A DNA stretch of 38,559 bases from Thermodesulfovibrionales bacterium (lineage in GTDB: Bacteria; Nitrospirota; Thermodesulfovibrionia; Thermodesulfovibrionales; Dissulfurispiraceae): the NCBI GenBank assembly GCA_026415695.1, contig JAOAGP010000050.1, positions 1 to 38,559 of the forward strand, written 5' to 3'. The notes beneath the pieces were generated by a model. The model saw only the letters and a program-made list of their open reading frames with translations. It searched no databases and was not told where the DNA came from. Positions 11,092-20,201 of this stretch are shown here, in pieces (position 1 is the first letter of the stretch; the number at the start of each line of letters is the position of its first letter). The translations under genes and the position numbers were made by a program.

Positions 11092-11118
11092 AAGATAAGA
11101 AATAGTGTGATTATTAGA

Positions 11119-11445
11119 TTATTTCTTCTCTTCTTTCTTCTCTTCTTTCTTCTCTTCCTTCTTCTCAGCCTTTTCAGCCTTCTTCTCGCCCTTCTTTTCG
11201 CCCTTCTTCTCGGCCTTCTTCTCAGCTTTTTCAGCCTTTTCAGCCTTCTTCTCAGCCTTCTTTTCAGCCTTCTCAGCCTTCTTCTCAGCCTTCTCTGCCT
11301 TCTTCTCTTCCTTCTTCTCAGCCTTGTCAGCCTTTGGTGCATCAGCCTTTGGAGCGTCAGCCTTTGGTGCATCAGCTGCAATTGCTACTGAAGTAAGTGA
11401 AAATGCAAACAAGAGAGCTACTACGATTGCTAACATCTTCTTCAT
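11119..11445 (-). CDS. Secreted Lys/Glu/Ala-repeat low-complexity protein
   Basis: 108 residues. Residues 1-23 form a clear Sec signal peptide (KKM, then a hydrophobic core ending SVAIA), so the product is exported. The mature part is entirely repetitive: three APKAD units (residues 26-40), then alternating KAEKKAEK units, and KEEK units to the C-terminus. It should be a highly charged single alpha-helix or disordered chain with no catalytic domain. Its function is unknown; envelope spacing, surface or polyanion binding are only guesses. Expression looks strong: an AGGAGG ribosome-binding site, its own promoter candidate and its own terminator make it a monocistronic unit. A coding origin is supported by the signal peptide; the opposite-strand open frame here is a by-product of the repeats. 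Confidence 0.75.
   Translation of the reverse strand: MKKMLAIVVALLFAFSLTSVAIAADAPKADAPKADAPKADKAEKKEEKKAEKAEKKAEKAEKKAEKKAEKAEKAEKKAEKKGEKKGEKKAEKAEKKEEKKEEKKEEKK
11122..11376. repeat. Short tandem repeats and homopyrimidine tract
   Basis: DNA counterpart of the protein repeats: imperfect units of about 9-15 bases built from CTTCTTCTC, CAGCC and TTTT blocks on the plus strand. Positions 11122-11166 are 45 uninterrupted pyrimidines on the plus strand (purines on the coding strand). Such tracts are prone to slippage and can form triplex structures. Confidence 0.7.
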
Positions 11446-11500
11446 TCTTTTTCACCTCCTTTTTTATTGAGTTTTTGCTTCATCAATTTTACTGCAGATA

Positions 11501-11528
11501 TTATTACAATATTTATGCCAAAAGTCAA
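11501..11528 (-). promoter_or_regulatory. Promoter candidate of the repeat-protein gene (sigma70, overlapping sigma54-like motif)
   Basis: On the minus strand TTGACT (11528-11523) and TAATAA (11506-11501) are 16 bases apart. Overlapping them, TGGCA (11520-11516) and TTG (11509-11507) have the spacing of a sigma54 -24/-12 element, but the usual C after TTG is T. The sigma70 reading is simpler. Confidence 0.35.
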
Positions 11529-11606
11529 ATCCACATTCTAATTCGGGATAAACTTATGAAATAACTGTTTTTTAACATATCTGTAATATTCAGCCCTTTT
11601 CCTTAT

Positions 11607-12992
11607 TTAAGGAGTAGTTGCCTCATTTGAGGATGGAGGGATAGAGATGTCGTATTTTTCTAATCTGTATCTAAATGTTTTATCTGTCATACCAAGTAAC
11701 CTTGCCGCCTTTGCCACCACACAGTTGCTTTTTATCAAAGCCTGCCGTATTAATTGTTTCTCTAATTCCTCAAAAACAATACCTTTTGAGGGAAGGTGAA
11801 ACTCAAAATCCTGTCTTGTATATTCAGACTTTAGTTCGTCTTTTATGTCTGCAGGCATTATAAATTCCGAATCGCTCATTAATACTGCCCTCTCCATGAT
11901 AAATTCTAATTGTCTAATGTTACCGGGCCAATTGTACGATTGCATCAATTTAACAGTCTCATTAGATAATCCCTTGATTGACTTTCCAAACTCTTTGTTG
12001 TATTTGTTTATAAAGTAATTTGCAAGTAGCGGTATGTCTTCAATCCTATCCCTTAAAGGAGGTAACTCTATCGTCACTACACGCAATCTGTAATACAAAT
12101 CCTCCCTAAACCTTCCCTGCGCAACCTCTTTCGATAAGTCCTTGTTTGTCGCTGCGATAATCCTGTTGTCAACCTTTATAGTGTCTTTACCTCCAAGTCT
12201 CCGTATCTCTTTGTCCTGGAGAACCCTTAATAGTTTAGCCTGTACAAGCATAGGCATATCACCTATTTCGTCAAGAAACAAGGTCCCTTTATCCGATGAC
12301 TCAAATAAACCAATCTTTCTGTAGTTAGCCCCAGTAAATGCACCGGCTTCATATCCAAAAAGTTCACTTTCAATGAGGTTTTCTGGTATTGCTGAGCAGT
12401 TTAAGGCGACAAAAGGACCTTTAGCCCTTGGACTATTGTAATGAATTGCCTTTGCTATGAGTTCCTTACCTGTGCCACTTTCACCGTAGATCAATACTGT
12501 CACATTTGTTGGGGCAGCCTTTTTGGCTATCTCAACTACATAGTTCATCTTCTTTGAATGTCCTACGATACCATCTATCCTAAAACGCTCTATTAGAGCC
12601 TCTTTGAGTTTGATGTTTTCTTTTAGTAACTGCATCCTCTCAACTGCCTTTTTTACAGTCAATACAAGGCTGTCTTTATCAAGAGGCTTTGTAAGATAGT
12701 CAAATGCCCCTTTTTTCATCGCCTCAACAGCCGTGCTAACAGTGCCAAAAGCCGTCATTATGATTACAACAGGGCTCAGTTCGTCCTTCTGGACTTTATC
12801 CAATATTTCAAGTCCGCTTGATTTACCCATCTTTAGGTCTGTTATAACAACATCTGGAAGTATCTTGTTTATGAGCACAAGACACTCATCTACTGATCCT
12901 GCAGTATAGACCTCATATCCTTCATCAATCAATATCTCTTTTATAATCTCTCTTTGTGGTTTCTCATCATCTGCAATTACTACAACCGCCAT
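11607..12992 (-). CDS. NtrC-family sigma54-dependent response regulator
   Basis: 461 residues in three parts. The N-terminal receiver has acidic DD at 8-9, phospho-acceptor Asp52 (TDLKMG) and Lys102. The AAA+ sigma54-activator domain has Walker A GESGTGKE at 170-177, the sigma54-contacting loop GAFTGA at 217-222, Walker B TLFLDEIGDM from 237, and PPLRDRIEDI near 311. The C-terminus is a Fis-type helix-turn-helix with AKAARLLGMTDKTFRYRL. All residues needed for phosphorylation, ATP hydrolysis and sigma54 contact are present, so it should be an active enhancer-binding protein. It follows its kinase gene by 13 bases. Target genes are not shown by the sequence. Confidence 0.95.
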   Translation of the reverse strand: MAVVVIADDEKPQREIIKEILIDEGYEVYTAGSVDECLVLINKILPDVVITDLKMGKSSGLEILDKVQKDELSPVVIIMTAFGTVSTAVEAMKKGAFDYLTKPLDKDSLVLTVKKAVERMQLLKENIKLKEALIERFRIDGIVGHSKKMNYVVEIAKKAAPTNVTVLIYGESGTGKELIAKAIHYNSPRAKGPFVALNCSAIPENLIESELFGYEAGAFTGANYRKIGLFESSDKGTLFLDEIGDMPMLVQAKLLRVLQDKEIRRLGGKDTIKVDNRIIAATNKDLSKEVAQGRFREDLYYRLRVVTIELPPLRDRIEDIPLLANYFINKYNKEFGKSIKGLSNETVKLMQSYNWPGNIRQLEFIMERAVLMSDSEFIMPADIKDELKSEYTRQDFEFHLPSKGIVFEELEKQLIRQALIKSNCVVAKAARLLGMTDKTFRYRLEKYDISIPPSSNEATTP

Positions 12993-13005
12993 CTTAACTC
13001 CTTTT

Positions 13006-14451
13006 TTATGACCTTTCTAATATTATCGGTAGGATAAATCTTACCTCTGTGCCCTTATTTTTTTCACTTATAATCTCTACCCTGCCACCATGCTCCTCTA
13101 TGACCCTCTTTGTCATTGAGAGCCCCAAGCCTAATCCAGTAGGCTTTGTTGAAAAGAAGGGCTCAAATACCTTATCAATCTCATCCTTATCTATCCCCAC
13201 TCCTGTATCAAATATTGAAAGGATCAGATCACCGTTTGAGATCTCTGTTTTAATACAGAGTTCTTTATAATCCCTGTCAATCTCCTCCATGGATTGAATA
13301 GCATTAGATATAACATTCATAAGACAAGACTTAAAGAGTTCTACATCAAGGTTCAGTTCTATAGATATGTTATCAAGCCTTTTAATATTGATCTTCACAG
13401 ATTCTGCCTTAGCCCATACCAACGCTATGATATCATCAAGCAGTTCCTTTATATTGACCATCTTTTTGTCTAATTTCATTGGACGGCTATAATCCAAAAA
13501 ATCATTTACAAGCTTGTTTAGTCTTGCTATCTCTTGCTTTATGCCGTTTATGAGTTCTCTGAATCTTTTTTGTTTGTTAATATCATCAGGTAGATATTTG
13601 TCATTCATGTGCTCTATGCTTAGATTGATAAAATTTAAGGGATTCCTTATTTCATGGGCAATACTCCTTGATAACTGACCAACTGCCGAGAGGTGTTCTG
13701 CCTCCCTTAACCTTTCCTTCAAAGACCTTGCTTCTCTTAGTTTGCTTACCATGAGGTTAAAACTATTTGCCATGCTTGCAACCTCATCATTGCCCTTAAC
13801 ATTTATATGTTGGTTTAGATCCCCTGCAGCAACCCTAACAGTTGCCTCCGCTATCTTTTCAATGGGTTTTGTATAATGCCTTGACAACAAAAGAGTTAGC
13901 ACAATCCCTATGCTAAATACCAATATTGCGGCAGTAATCCTCTTGATAGTGTTTTCTTGCAATATCTTTGTAAAGTCATCCTTATTGACCTTGAGATGAA
14001 CATAACCATACTGTGTGTTACCTGCAATAACAGGCACTATCACATTATAGGCACTTCCTTCCTCTGATACCGGTTCCCCTAACTCTGCCTTGATTATCAG
14101 TTCCTTTCTTTTGTGTGTTACGGGTTGACCAATCTTTGAGGGGTTTGTGCTTGCTACTATCTCATCTTTATTACTTATGATTGATATCTCTTTTATTCCC
14201 CTTGTGTTTAACTCGTTAAGATACTTAGATAACCTTGCCTCATCGCTAATACCAGAGGCTGTCACCTCCTCTACGCCTATTTGAATAGCCTTAGTGAGAT
14301 CGCTTGTCTGCCTTTCTATCTCACGATATATCTCCTTTTCGGATTGTGAATAGATAACAAGTAGGGCACAAACCATTATAAAGCTCAGAAAGAGCATTAT
14401 AATTACCAAACGGGTGTTTAATGAATACCTATACCTTATGCCTTCAAACAT
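13006..14451 (-). CDS. Membrane sensor histidine kinase
   Basis: 481 residues. Transmembrane segments at about 15-34 and 172-190 enclose a periplasmic sensor of about 135 residues with a PAS/Cache-like pattern (ISIISNKDEIVAST, then YNVIVPVIAGNTQYGYVHLKV). A HAMP linker follows (about 191-243). The H-box SIAHEIRNPLNF has the phospho-accepting His266. ATPase motifs are the N-box (NVISNAIQSM), DTGVGI at 415-420, FEPFFSTK and GLGLGL at 439-444. It resembles the NtrB/ZraS class partnered with NtrC-type regulators, and the regulator follows 13 bases downstream. The stimulus cannot be read from the sequence. Confidence 0.95.
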   Translation of the reverse strand: MFEGIRYRYSLNTRLVIIMLFLSFIMVCALLVIYSQSEKEIYREIERQTSDLTKAIQIGVEEVTASGISDEARLSKYLNELNTRGIKEISIISNKDEIVASTNPSKIGQPVTHKRKELIIKAELGEPVSEEGSAYNVIVPVIAGNTQYGYVHLKVNKDDFTKILQENTIKRITAAILVFSIGIVLTLLLSRHYTKPIEKIAEATVRVAAGDLNQHINVKGNDEVASMANSFNLMVSKLREARSLKERLREAEHLSAVGQLSRSIAHEIRNPLNFINLSIEHMNDKYLPDDINKQKRFRELINGIKQEIARLNKLVNDFLDYSRPMKLDKKMVNIKELLDDIIALVWAKAESVKINIKRLDNISIELNLDVELFKSCLMNVISNAIQSMEEIDRDYKELCIKTEISNGDLILSIFDTGVGIDKDEIDKVFEPFFSTKPTGLGLGLSMTKRVIEEHGGRVEIISEKNKGTEVRFILPIILERS

Positions 14452-14482
14452 TTTTAGATTGACAGACCCTATATCAATTTTT

Positions 14483-14488
14483 ATTATA
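14483..14488 (-). promoter_or_regulatory. Possible -10 box upstream of the kinase-regulator pair
   Basis: A perfect TATAAT on the minus strand lies about 31 bases before the kinase ATG, in the 146-base gap after the 527-residue gene. No good -35 hexamer is found at 16-18 bases, so an activator or another element would be needed. Confidence 0.3.
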
Positions 14489-14597
14489 ACCTAAACTCAC
14501 CATTTTTAATCCCTCATTTGCCTATGGCATCACCAAACCATTTATCACCATACCAAGTGTAAGGACATTCATAATTTTGTTTCAAAGGAAGGCAATC

Positions 14598-16181
14598 TTA
14601 TCTTGAGCTGTCTAAAAGTATCTTCTTTGCAGATACAAAAAACAACAATCTCTTTAGGTCAAGCAGGTTGTATTGAAACTCATCGTATTGATAATATTCC
14701 CTTAAGCCAACCAACATAGTATTGTCGTAAATGGGAAGTTCATATTTTCTTATGATTGCATCGGCTATGATCTCAATATCCTGTCTTCTTTCCCTTAAAG
14801 GTGGTATGTGAATGATGTGTGGGTTAATTGCCTTAAGTAACAACTCCGAGATCCTCGATTTGTCCTCTGGGGCGGTTCTTGATGTCAGGTAAAATCTACA
14901 ATCAAATCTTGTGGGCTTCATCTCTCCTAATTTGTAGAAAAAACCATCCTTTATCACCCTTGCTATCTTGTTTTGTAAGTCAATAGGCATCTTGTCAATG
15001 TTTTTAAGCAGCACTGTGCCACCTTCTTTAGCAATGTCAAACGCACCCCTAATCTTCTGAAAACCAAAAAATCCGCCTTTGCTCCCAAAAAACTCAACCT
15101 CAAAGTTGTCATTACTGATTCCACTACAATAAATAGAAACCAAGGGTTTTTGTCTGTTTGGATTGTCTTCTCTTTGATGCACAGAGGCGAGTAAAAGCCT
15201 CTTGCCCACATCTGCCTCTCCCCAGATAAAAAGGTTTCTCCCTTGACTATTAGCCACATAAAATTGATTTAGATTGTTATTAAACGATTCATCAGTGGTA
15301 GTAAACCTCAAACTACCATGTCTGTATCTTTGGGCATATTCAATCATGTCCTCAAAAAGACTACCTTGACCAAAATACCTGCCTTCAGACTCAAACTGCA
15401 TGATAATATCACATAGGAATTCTTCGTATTCGTTCTCAGGTATTGAATAGTATTTTTTCATGTTTTCCTTGCATCTTTCTTGTGCCTCAATAACCTGTGG
15501 AAACAAGATATTTTGACTGGCCAATACAGCAATCTCCATGACCTTAAACAGTTGAAATGCCATATAGTTATCAGAAAATAACATAGGGTGGTCAAATTCC
15601 TCTAATCTCTTTCCAGTATTACTATAAACCAACCCAACCATAGAGCAGGTGGTATGAAACAAAGAGGGCATATTAGTTATCTTTTGGATCTCTGTGATGT
15701 GATTTGTCTTAAAAAGCCTTTCTTGTATGAAAATACTATCCTCTAATGGAATCTTAAGAAGTAAAGGCAAAAGTCTTTTTATGTGAGGATGTTTTTGATA
15801 CATTATAAGATAGCCTAAGACAGGCAACTGTGAAGATATTATTACATGCTCCTCTTCTGCTATATTGGCTCTCTTGTTTAGGTTTATCGCCGATACCTTT
15901 AACATCATCGCAAATGCCCAAAGAGGATATGTATCTTCCTCCAATATGCAGTCAAAACCCTCAATAAGTGAGACAAGTCCGCGTTCACCTATGAGAGAAA
16001 TAGTGGGATGAATCAAGGTGAAATCCTTCTGTGGATATCTCTCCTTTACACTGCATAACAAACTAAACATCAAACCAGTGTCAGAAAGAACAAGATGAGT
16101 AATATCGGCAAATGACATTTTTTGCCCGATAATAGTGTCCTTTAAAAGACCAAAAGTATGGCGAAAGACTGGGAATATCAT
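14598..16181 (-). CDS. HDOD-like / degenerate sigma54-activator ATPase fusion protein
   Basis: 527 residues, soluble. Residues 1-200 look like an HDOD region (FPVFRHTFGLL, SFADITHLVLSDTGLMFSLL, then HPTISLIGERGLVSLI), a fold used in signalling output scaffolds. Residues 290-510 align by eye with the sigma54-activator AAA+ domain, but key residues are changed. Walker A is GEADVGKR (321-328) rather than GESGTGKE; the sigma54 loop GAFTGA is replaced by GGFFGF (369-374); Walker B reads LLKNIDKM (391-398) rather than FLDEIGDM. PPLRERRQDIE (460-470) is well kept. There is no Fis-type helix-turn-helix at the C-terminus. It is therefore unlikely to activate sigma54 directly and may be a regulatory partner of the two-component pair that follows. 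Weak ribosome-binding site. Confidence 0.6.
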   Translation of the reverse strand: MIFPVFRHTFGLLKDTIIGQKMSFADITHLVLSDTGLMFSLLCSVKERYPQKDFTLIHPTISLIGERGLVSLIEGFDCILEEDTYPLWAFAMMLKVSAINLNKRANIAEEEHVIISSQLPVLGYLIMYQKHPHIKRLLPLLLKIPLEDSIFIQERLFKTNHITEIQKITNMPSLFHTTCSMVGLVYSNTGKRLEEFDHPMLFSDNYMAFQLFKVMEIAVLASQNILFPQVIEAQERCKENMKKYYSIPENEYEEFLCDIIMQFESEGRYFGQGSLFEDMIEYAQRYRHGSLRFTTTDESFNNNLNQFYVANSQGRNLFIWGEADVGKRLLLASVHQREDNPNRQKPLVSIYCSGISNDNFEVEFFGSKGGFFGFQKIRGAFDIAKEGGTVLLKNIDKMPIDLQNKIARVIKDGFFYKLGEMKPTRFDCRFYLTSRTAPEDKSRISELLLKAINPHIIHIPPLRERRQDIEIIADAIIRKYELPIYDNTMLVGLREYYQYDEFQYNLLDLKRLLFFVSAKKILLDSSR

Positions 16182-16277
16182 ATTAATTAACTTTTCGTAA
16201 AAGTCCTCTGTTACATAAATATGTCATTTTTATGATGTTATAAATTTGCTTTAAAGCCCTGATGTAATCTTTGACTA

Positions 16278-17066
16278 TCAAGCCTTATCTTCAGCAAACG
16301 CCCTATACCCAAAATAGAGATATCCCATGCCAAATATCAAGATAATCAAACCTCCATACATAAACTCAATCCCCAATATCGTGTGAATGATGTTTAGGAT
16401 AACAGGAGGGGTAAGGGCTATAGCGCCCATTCTCATAATCTGTGCAAAGGATATCTCTGGCATTGACTTCTTTGCAAAGATAAACATTAACATTGAGCAA
16501 AACAACACCTGTGAGATGAGATAAAGAAAAGTGAAAAGATAAAAGAAGGGGAAAACGATGTAAAAAAACACCTTTTTAAAGACATCTACCCATCTATACA
16601 ATGTGCTGTGGGTAATGGTCATGTCCTCAAGATTTTTTATATCTAATTGGCTATAATCTTCAGGGGAATTCTTGAAAAAAATCTTAGTATCTGTGATGTA
16701 TATAATCGCCTTTGATTCATTGGGTGTTTTATATGTGTTGTTGGTATCTATGACTGCAAACAAGGTATTAGTCTTTGTGTTGTAAATCTCATGAGGAGAT
16801 GGTTTATCAATTGATAGCCTTCCAGATTTAATATAGATTGTCGGGACTTGAGGGATTATTATCGGTGCAGTCATATCCAACACCTCTTCTATCTGTGCCT
16901 GAAATTTAATTATCTCAGGGGTGGTAAACATGAGGCTTAAAAATAGTATGTATGTGATGCCATATCCCCTCCAATTCTTTGCAACATCAATATATAGGAC
17001 CCTTGAAAAGAATGACAACAGAGGAGCATGAAAGATGTTGAATTGTTTACCCATTTCTAAACCCAT
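16278..17066 (-). CDS. Multi-span membrane protein, DUF1189/Yip1-like
   Basis: 262 residues. One hydrophobic segment near the N-terminus (about 34-49, YGITYILFLSLMF), an extracytoplasmic-looking middle of about 120 residues (about 55-165), then a cluster of three or four transmembrane segments (from FFYIVFPFFYLFTFLYLI to the C-terminus). This layout and the start FNIFHAPLLSFFSRVLY match the DUF1189 group of uncharacterised membrane proteins. The ATG at 17066 has an AGAGG ribosome-binding site and overlaps the end of prmC by 20 bases, so it is translationally coupled to the rpmE-DUF1385-prfA-prmC cluster. A second ATG four codons in is possible. Function unknown. Confidence 0.7.
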   Translation of the reverse strand: MGLEMGKQFNIFHAPLLSFFSRVLYIDVAKNWRGYGITYILFLSLMFTTPEIIKFQAQIEEVLDMTAPIIIPQVPTIYIKSGRLSIDKPSPHEIYNTKTNTLFAVIDTNNTYKTPNESKAIIYITDTKIFFKNSPEDYSQLDIKNLEDMTITHSTLYRWVDVFKKVFFYIVFPFFYLFTFLYLISQVLFCSMLMFIFAKKSMPEISFAQIMRMGAIALTPPVILNIIHTILGIEFMYGGLIILIFGMGYLYFGYRAFAEDKA

Positions 17067-17907
17067 CTTGCCTCTTTGCTATTATTATCCTTTCTATCCC
17101 TGCATAGTCTTTTAAAATATTGATATCTGACATATGATTCTTTATTAGCATCCTTGAAACATCACCAGCCTGACCAAACCCAAGTTCAAAAACAATCATT
17201 GCACTGTCTTTTAGTGATTGGCTTATATTGTTGATTATCCTTCTATAAAAATCAAGCCCTTCTAATCCACCATCAAGGGCAATCACGGGTTCCTTCTTTA
17301 CCTCCCTTTGAAGTTTCAGTATCTCGTTGGTCTTGATGTAAGGAGGGTTTGATATTATTAAATCAAACTTGCCTATTTTTAAAGGGCTAAATAGATCACA
17401 TCTGATGAACGATACATTGTTAATGCGATTCCTTTTTGCATTTTTTATTGCAAAATCAAGAGCAGCCTCCGATATATCAGTACCTACAACGAAGGCATCC
17501 TTTACATGTTTTGCTACTGCAAGTGCAACACAGCCACTTCCTGTGCAAATATCAAGTATAAATGGTTTTTTACAATCAAGCCTTCTAACCTCTTTGATAG
17601 CATATTCGGTCATCAATTCCGTCTCTGGTCTTGGGATGAAAACCCCCTTACCTACTGATATCCTTATATCAAGAAAATCTACTTCCCCGAGCAGATACTG
17701 AAGTGGTAATCCAGATATCCTCTTTTTAACCAGCCTGTTAATTGACTGCAATTGTCTATTTGTAATCTTTATATCAGACAATATAAGTCTTTGACGCCCT
17801 ACAGACAACACATGGCTAATGATCAATTCAGCCTCATATCGTGGATTGTCAATCTTATGGTCTTTTAATGTAAGGGTGGTGTGCTTTATCGTTTCTAAAA
17901 GGTTCAA
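17047..17907 (-). CDS. prmC: Release-factor glutamine methyltransferase
   Basis: SAM-dependent methylation of the glutamine in the GGQ motif of release factors RF1/RF2. 286 residues. The N-terminal helical substrate-binding domain includes [15 protein letters not shown]; the Rossmann methyltransferase domain has [16 protein letters not shown] and the active-site motif SNPPYI (about residue 185-190), which binds the target glutamine. It overlaps the end of prfA, its substrate's gene, by 4 bases (ATGA arrangement), a widely conserved pairing. Confidence 0.95.
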   Translation of the reverse strand: MNLLETIKHTTLTLKDHKIDNPRYEAELIISHVLSVGRQRLILSDIKITNRQLQSINRLVKKRISGLPLQYLLGEVDFLDIRISVGKGVFIPRPETELMTEYAIKEVRRLDCKKPFILDICTGSGCVALAVAKHVKDAFVVGTDISEAALDFAIKNAKRNRINNVSFIRCDLFSPLKIGKFDLIISNPPYIKTNEILKLQREVKKEPVIALDGGLEGLDFYRRIINNISQSLKDSAMIVFELGFGQAGDVSRMLIKNHMSDINILKDYAGIERIIIAKRQDGFRNG

Positions 17908-18965
17908 ATATCCTTTAGTCTTTCTGTTTGATAATGCGTTATCAGGGCATCTATGAATTCGTCAAGATTACCCTCCAAGACATGCTCTAACTTATGGAGT
18001 GTAAGCCCTATTCTATGGTCTGTAACCCTGTTTTGTGGATAGTTGTATGTCCTTATCCTCTCGCTTCTATCTCCAGTGCCAACCTGTGATTTTCTGTCTT
18101 GAGCCCTTTCTTTTTCCTGTCTTTCTGTTTCTATCTCAAGAAGTCTTGACCGTAAGACCTTCATAGCCTTATCCCTGTTTTTTATCTGTGATCTCTCGTC
18201 TTGGCATTGGACAACTATCCCTGTAGGTATATGTGTGATCCTTACTGCAGAGTAAGTTGTATTGACACCTTGTCCACCCGGGCCTGAGGAGCAGAAGGTA
18301 TCAATCCTCAAGTCCTTCTCATCAATCTTGATGTCAACCTCTTCAGCCTCTGGTAATACCGCTACGGTAGCAGCAGAGGTGTGGATGCGACCTGATGCCT
18401 CTGTTACAGGCACCCTCTGCACCCTATGAACACCACTTTCGTATTTGAGCCTACTGTAAGCACCCTTTCCTGAGATAGTGGCTACAACCTCCTTGATGCC
18501 TCCTAATCCTGTTGGGTTTATGTCTATTACCTCAACCCTCCATCTCCTTGACTCTGCGTATTTTGAATACATCCTAAATAGTGCTGCTGCAAAGAGTGCA
18601 GCCTCTTCCCCACCAGTGCCAGCCCTTATCTCAAGTATTACATTCTTCTCATCACGAGGGTCTTTGGGCAAGAGGAGTATCTTTAGCTCGTTTTCTAAAA
18701 TTGGTTTTCTGTTCTTTAGATTATCAAGTTCACCTTGGGCTAATTCTTTGAGTTCATGGTCTGATGATTTTAGTAATTCTTCTGCCTCATCAATCTCCTG
18801 AAGCAGTTTTTTGTAATCCCTTATCTTTGATACAACAAGTTCTAAATCTGCCTGTTCTTTTGATAGTCTCTGCATCTCTAAAGGATTTGATAATACCTCT
18901 TGTGTTGATAAAGCAGAGGTCAATGCGTTGTATTTGTCTTCTATGACAACTAATTTATCTAACAT
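17904..18965 (-). CDS. prfA: Peptide chain release factor 1
   Basis: Recognises UAA and UAG stop codons and triggers peptide release. 353 residues, normal length. The peptidyl-transferase-centre loop [16 protein letters not shown] carries the GGQ motif that PrmC methylates. The codon-recognition part contains the class I segment [19 protein letters not shown], and the N-terminal helical domain is intact. It overlaps DUF1385 upstream by 11 bases and prmC downstream by 4 bases, so the three are one translational unit. Confidence 0.97.
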   Translation of the reverse strand: MLDKLVVIEDKYNALTSALSTQEVLSNPLEMQRLSKEQADLELVVSKIRDYKKLLQEIDEAEELLKSSDHELKELAQGELDNLKNRKPILENELKILLLPKDPRDEKNVILEIRAGTGGEEAALFAAALFRMYSKYAESRRWRVEVIDINPTGLGGIKEVVATISGKGAYSRLKYESGVHRVQRVPVTEASGRIHTSAATVAVLPEAEEVDIKIDEKDLRIDTFCSSGPGGQGVNTTYSAVRITHIPTGIVVQCQDERSQIKNRDKAMKVLRSRLLEIETERQEKERAQDRKSQVGTGDRSERIRTYNYPQNRVTDHRIGLTLHKLEHVLEGNLDEFIDALITHYQTERLKDI

Positions 18966-19854
18966 CTAATAAAGCCTCTTTGTTTTCCTGTCTTGAAACC
19001 AAGACCTCATTGAGAGCCTTTATTGCTACCTCAATTTGTGAGTCATCCGGTTCTCTAACAGTTAGTCTTTGTAACAACAGTCCCGGCAGTATGGCAATCT
19101 TAATAAGGGCATGGTCTTTCATCTTAGCAGACAGCTTAAGAACCTCATACGATAGACCTGCAATAATAGGTATTAGCAGGACACGGGATAAGAGTTTTTC
19201 AGCAAAAGACCACTCCTGAGGTATCATGAAAAAGATGAGGATGCTTATGACCATGACTATCATTAAGAAACTCGTCCCGCATCTTGGATGATACGGTGTG
19301 TATTTTTTTGCGTTTTCAACCGTGAGAGTCTCTCCAGCCTCATATGCGAAGATCACCTTGTGTTCTGCACCGTGGTATTGATAAATCCGCCTCATCTCTG
19401 ACCACAAACCAATGGCTACTATGTAAAGGATAAAAACAAAAACCCTAAAAATACCATCAATTAGATTAAAAAGCAGAGGGCTATTTGCCACAAAAGGCAT
19501 GTATTGTGAAGATATGGTCGCAACATAAAGAGGGAAGAATTTAAATAAGACAATTGCTATGCCTAATGCTAATACTATGGTTACAGCAAATAAAAACGGG
19601 TTTGTTTTGGATTTTTCCTTTTCATCAAGTGCTACTGAACCAGAAAATTCTATTGCCTTTATACCGATGTAAAGTGCCTGAAACAAGGCTACTACACCTC
19701 TTATGACTGGGAGTGTAAGGAACTTTGGTAATTTCTTTGTATATTCTTTTTTTAATTCAATACTGCCATCTGGTGATCTAACAGCCACAGACCAGCACTG
19801 TTGTGATTTCATCATCACACCCTCAATTACAGCCTGTCCGCCAACATTTTCCAT
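18955..19854 (-). CDS. DUF1385 integral membrane protein
   Basis: 299 residues. It starts with [13 protein letters not shown], the family hallmark, then has two hydrophobic regions (about 88-115 and 130-150), a conserved loop [16 protein letters not shown] with [13 protein letters not shown], and further membrane segments. The conserved His/Glu/Cys residues in that loop suggest metal or substrate binding, but the function is unknown. Members are very often found between rpmE and prfA, as here. GGAGG precedes the ATG, and the terminator hairpin after rpmE lies just upstream. Confidence 0.88.
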   Translation of the reverse strand: MENVGGQAVIEGVMMKSQQCWSVAVRSPDGSIELKKEYTKKLPKFLTLPVIRGVVALFQALYIGIKAIEFSGSVALDEKEKSKTNPFLFAVTIVLALGIAIVLFKFFPLYVATISSQYMPFVANSPLLFNLIDGIFRVFVFILYIVAIGLWSEMRRIYQYHGAEHKVIFAYEAGETLTVENAKKYTPYHPRCGTSFLMIVMVISILIFFMIPQEWSFAEKLLSRVLLIPIIAGLSYEVLKLSAKMKDHALIKIAILPGLLLQRLTVREPDDSQIEVAIKALNEVLVSRQENKEALLDVR

Positions 19855-19876
19855 AAGGACTTTACCTCCAAAGAAA

Positions 19877-19906
19877 AAGGGTTAGAATACTGTATTTCTA
19901 ACCCTT
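19877..19906 (-). terminator. Intrinsic terminator after rpmE
   Basis: An 11-base perfect stem (AAGGGTTAGAA at 19877-19887 and TTCTAACCCTT at 19896-19906) with an 8-base loop. On the minus strand it is followed by TTTTTCTTT. It lies between the rpmE stop and DUF1385, so it should attenuate read-through from rpmE into DUF1385-prfA-prmC. Confidence 0.75.
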
Positions 19907-19928
19907 ATAAGATGTATATTTTTTTTAT

Positions 19929-20129
19929 CTACTTTTTTGCGTATTTCTTCTTAAACTTATCTACCCTTCCCTCTGCATCCACTATCTTTTGCTTGCCTGT
20001 AAAAAATGGATGGCATTTTGAGCAGATATCTACATGTATCTTATCCTTGGTTGAACCAGTCGTAAAGGTCTCTCCACAGGCACACACAACCTTTACCTCT
20101 TTATATTTTGGGTGAATTCCTTCTTTCAC
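19929..20129 (-). CDS. rpmE: 50S ribosomal protein L31 (zinc form)
   Basis: 66-residue large-subunit protein. The GTG at 20129 is chosen because it has AAGGAGG at the right distance, and because the product then begins [13 protein letters not shown] like the family. A longer open frame upstream adds unrelated residues. Two zinc-binding pairs, CAC (residues 16 and 18) and CSKC (37 and 40), mark the C+ zinc-containing form. The 72-base gap to the plus-strand kinase gene is a divergent promoter region. Confidence 0.93.
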   Translation of the reverse strand: MKEGIHPKYKEVKVVCACGETFTTGSTKDKIHVDICSKCHPFFTGKQKIVDAEGRVDKFKKKYAKK

Positions 20130-20139
20130 AAAATCCTCC

Positions 20140-20169
20140 TTGCATTTTTTATCTGATATTTTATATAAA
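20140..20169 (+). promoter_or_regulatory. Possible promoter of the GAF kinase operon in a divergent gap
   Basis: TTGCAT (20140-20145) and TATAAA (20164-20169) are 18 bases apart, about 33 bases before the kinase ATG. The same AT-rich stretch could hold the rpmE promoter on the other strand. Confidence 0.3.
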
Positions 20170-20201
20170 TAAGATTTACTTTGGCAAGGAGTTAAGAACC
20201 T

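Noticed and set aside
10891-11391. Plus-strand leucine/phenylalanine-rich frame opposite the repeat-protein gene
   Set aside because: It is the antisense reading of KAEK repeats; the minus-strand gene has a signal peptide, ribosome-binding site, promoter and terminator.
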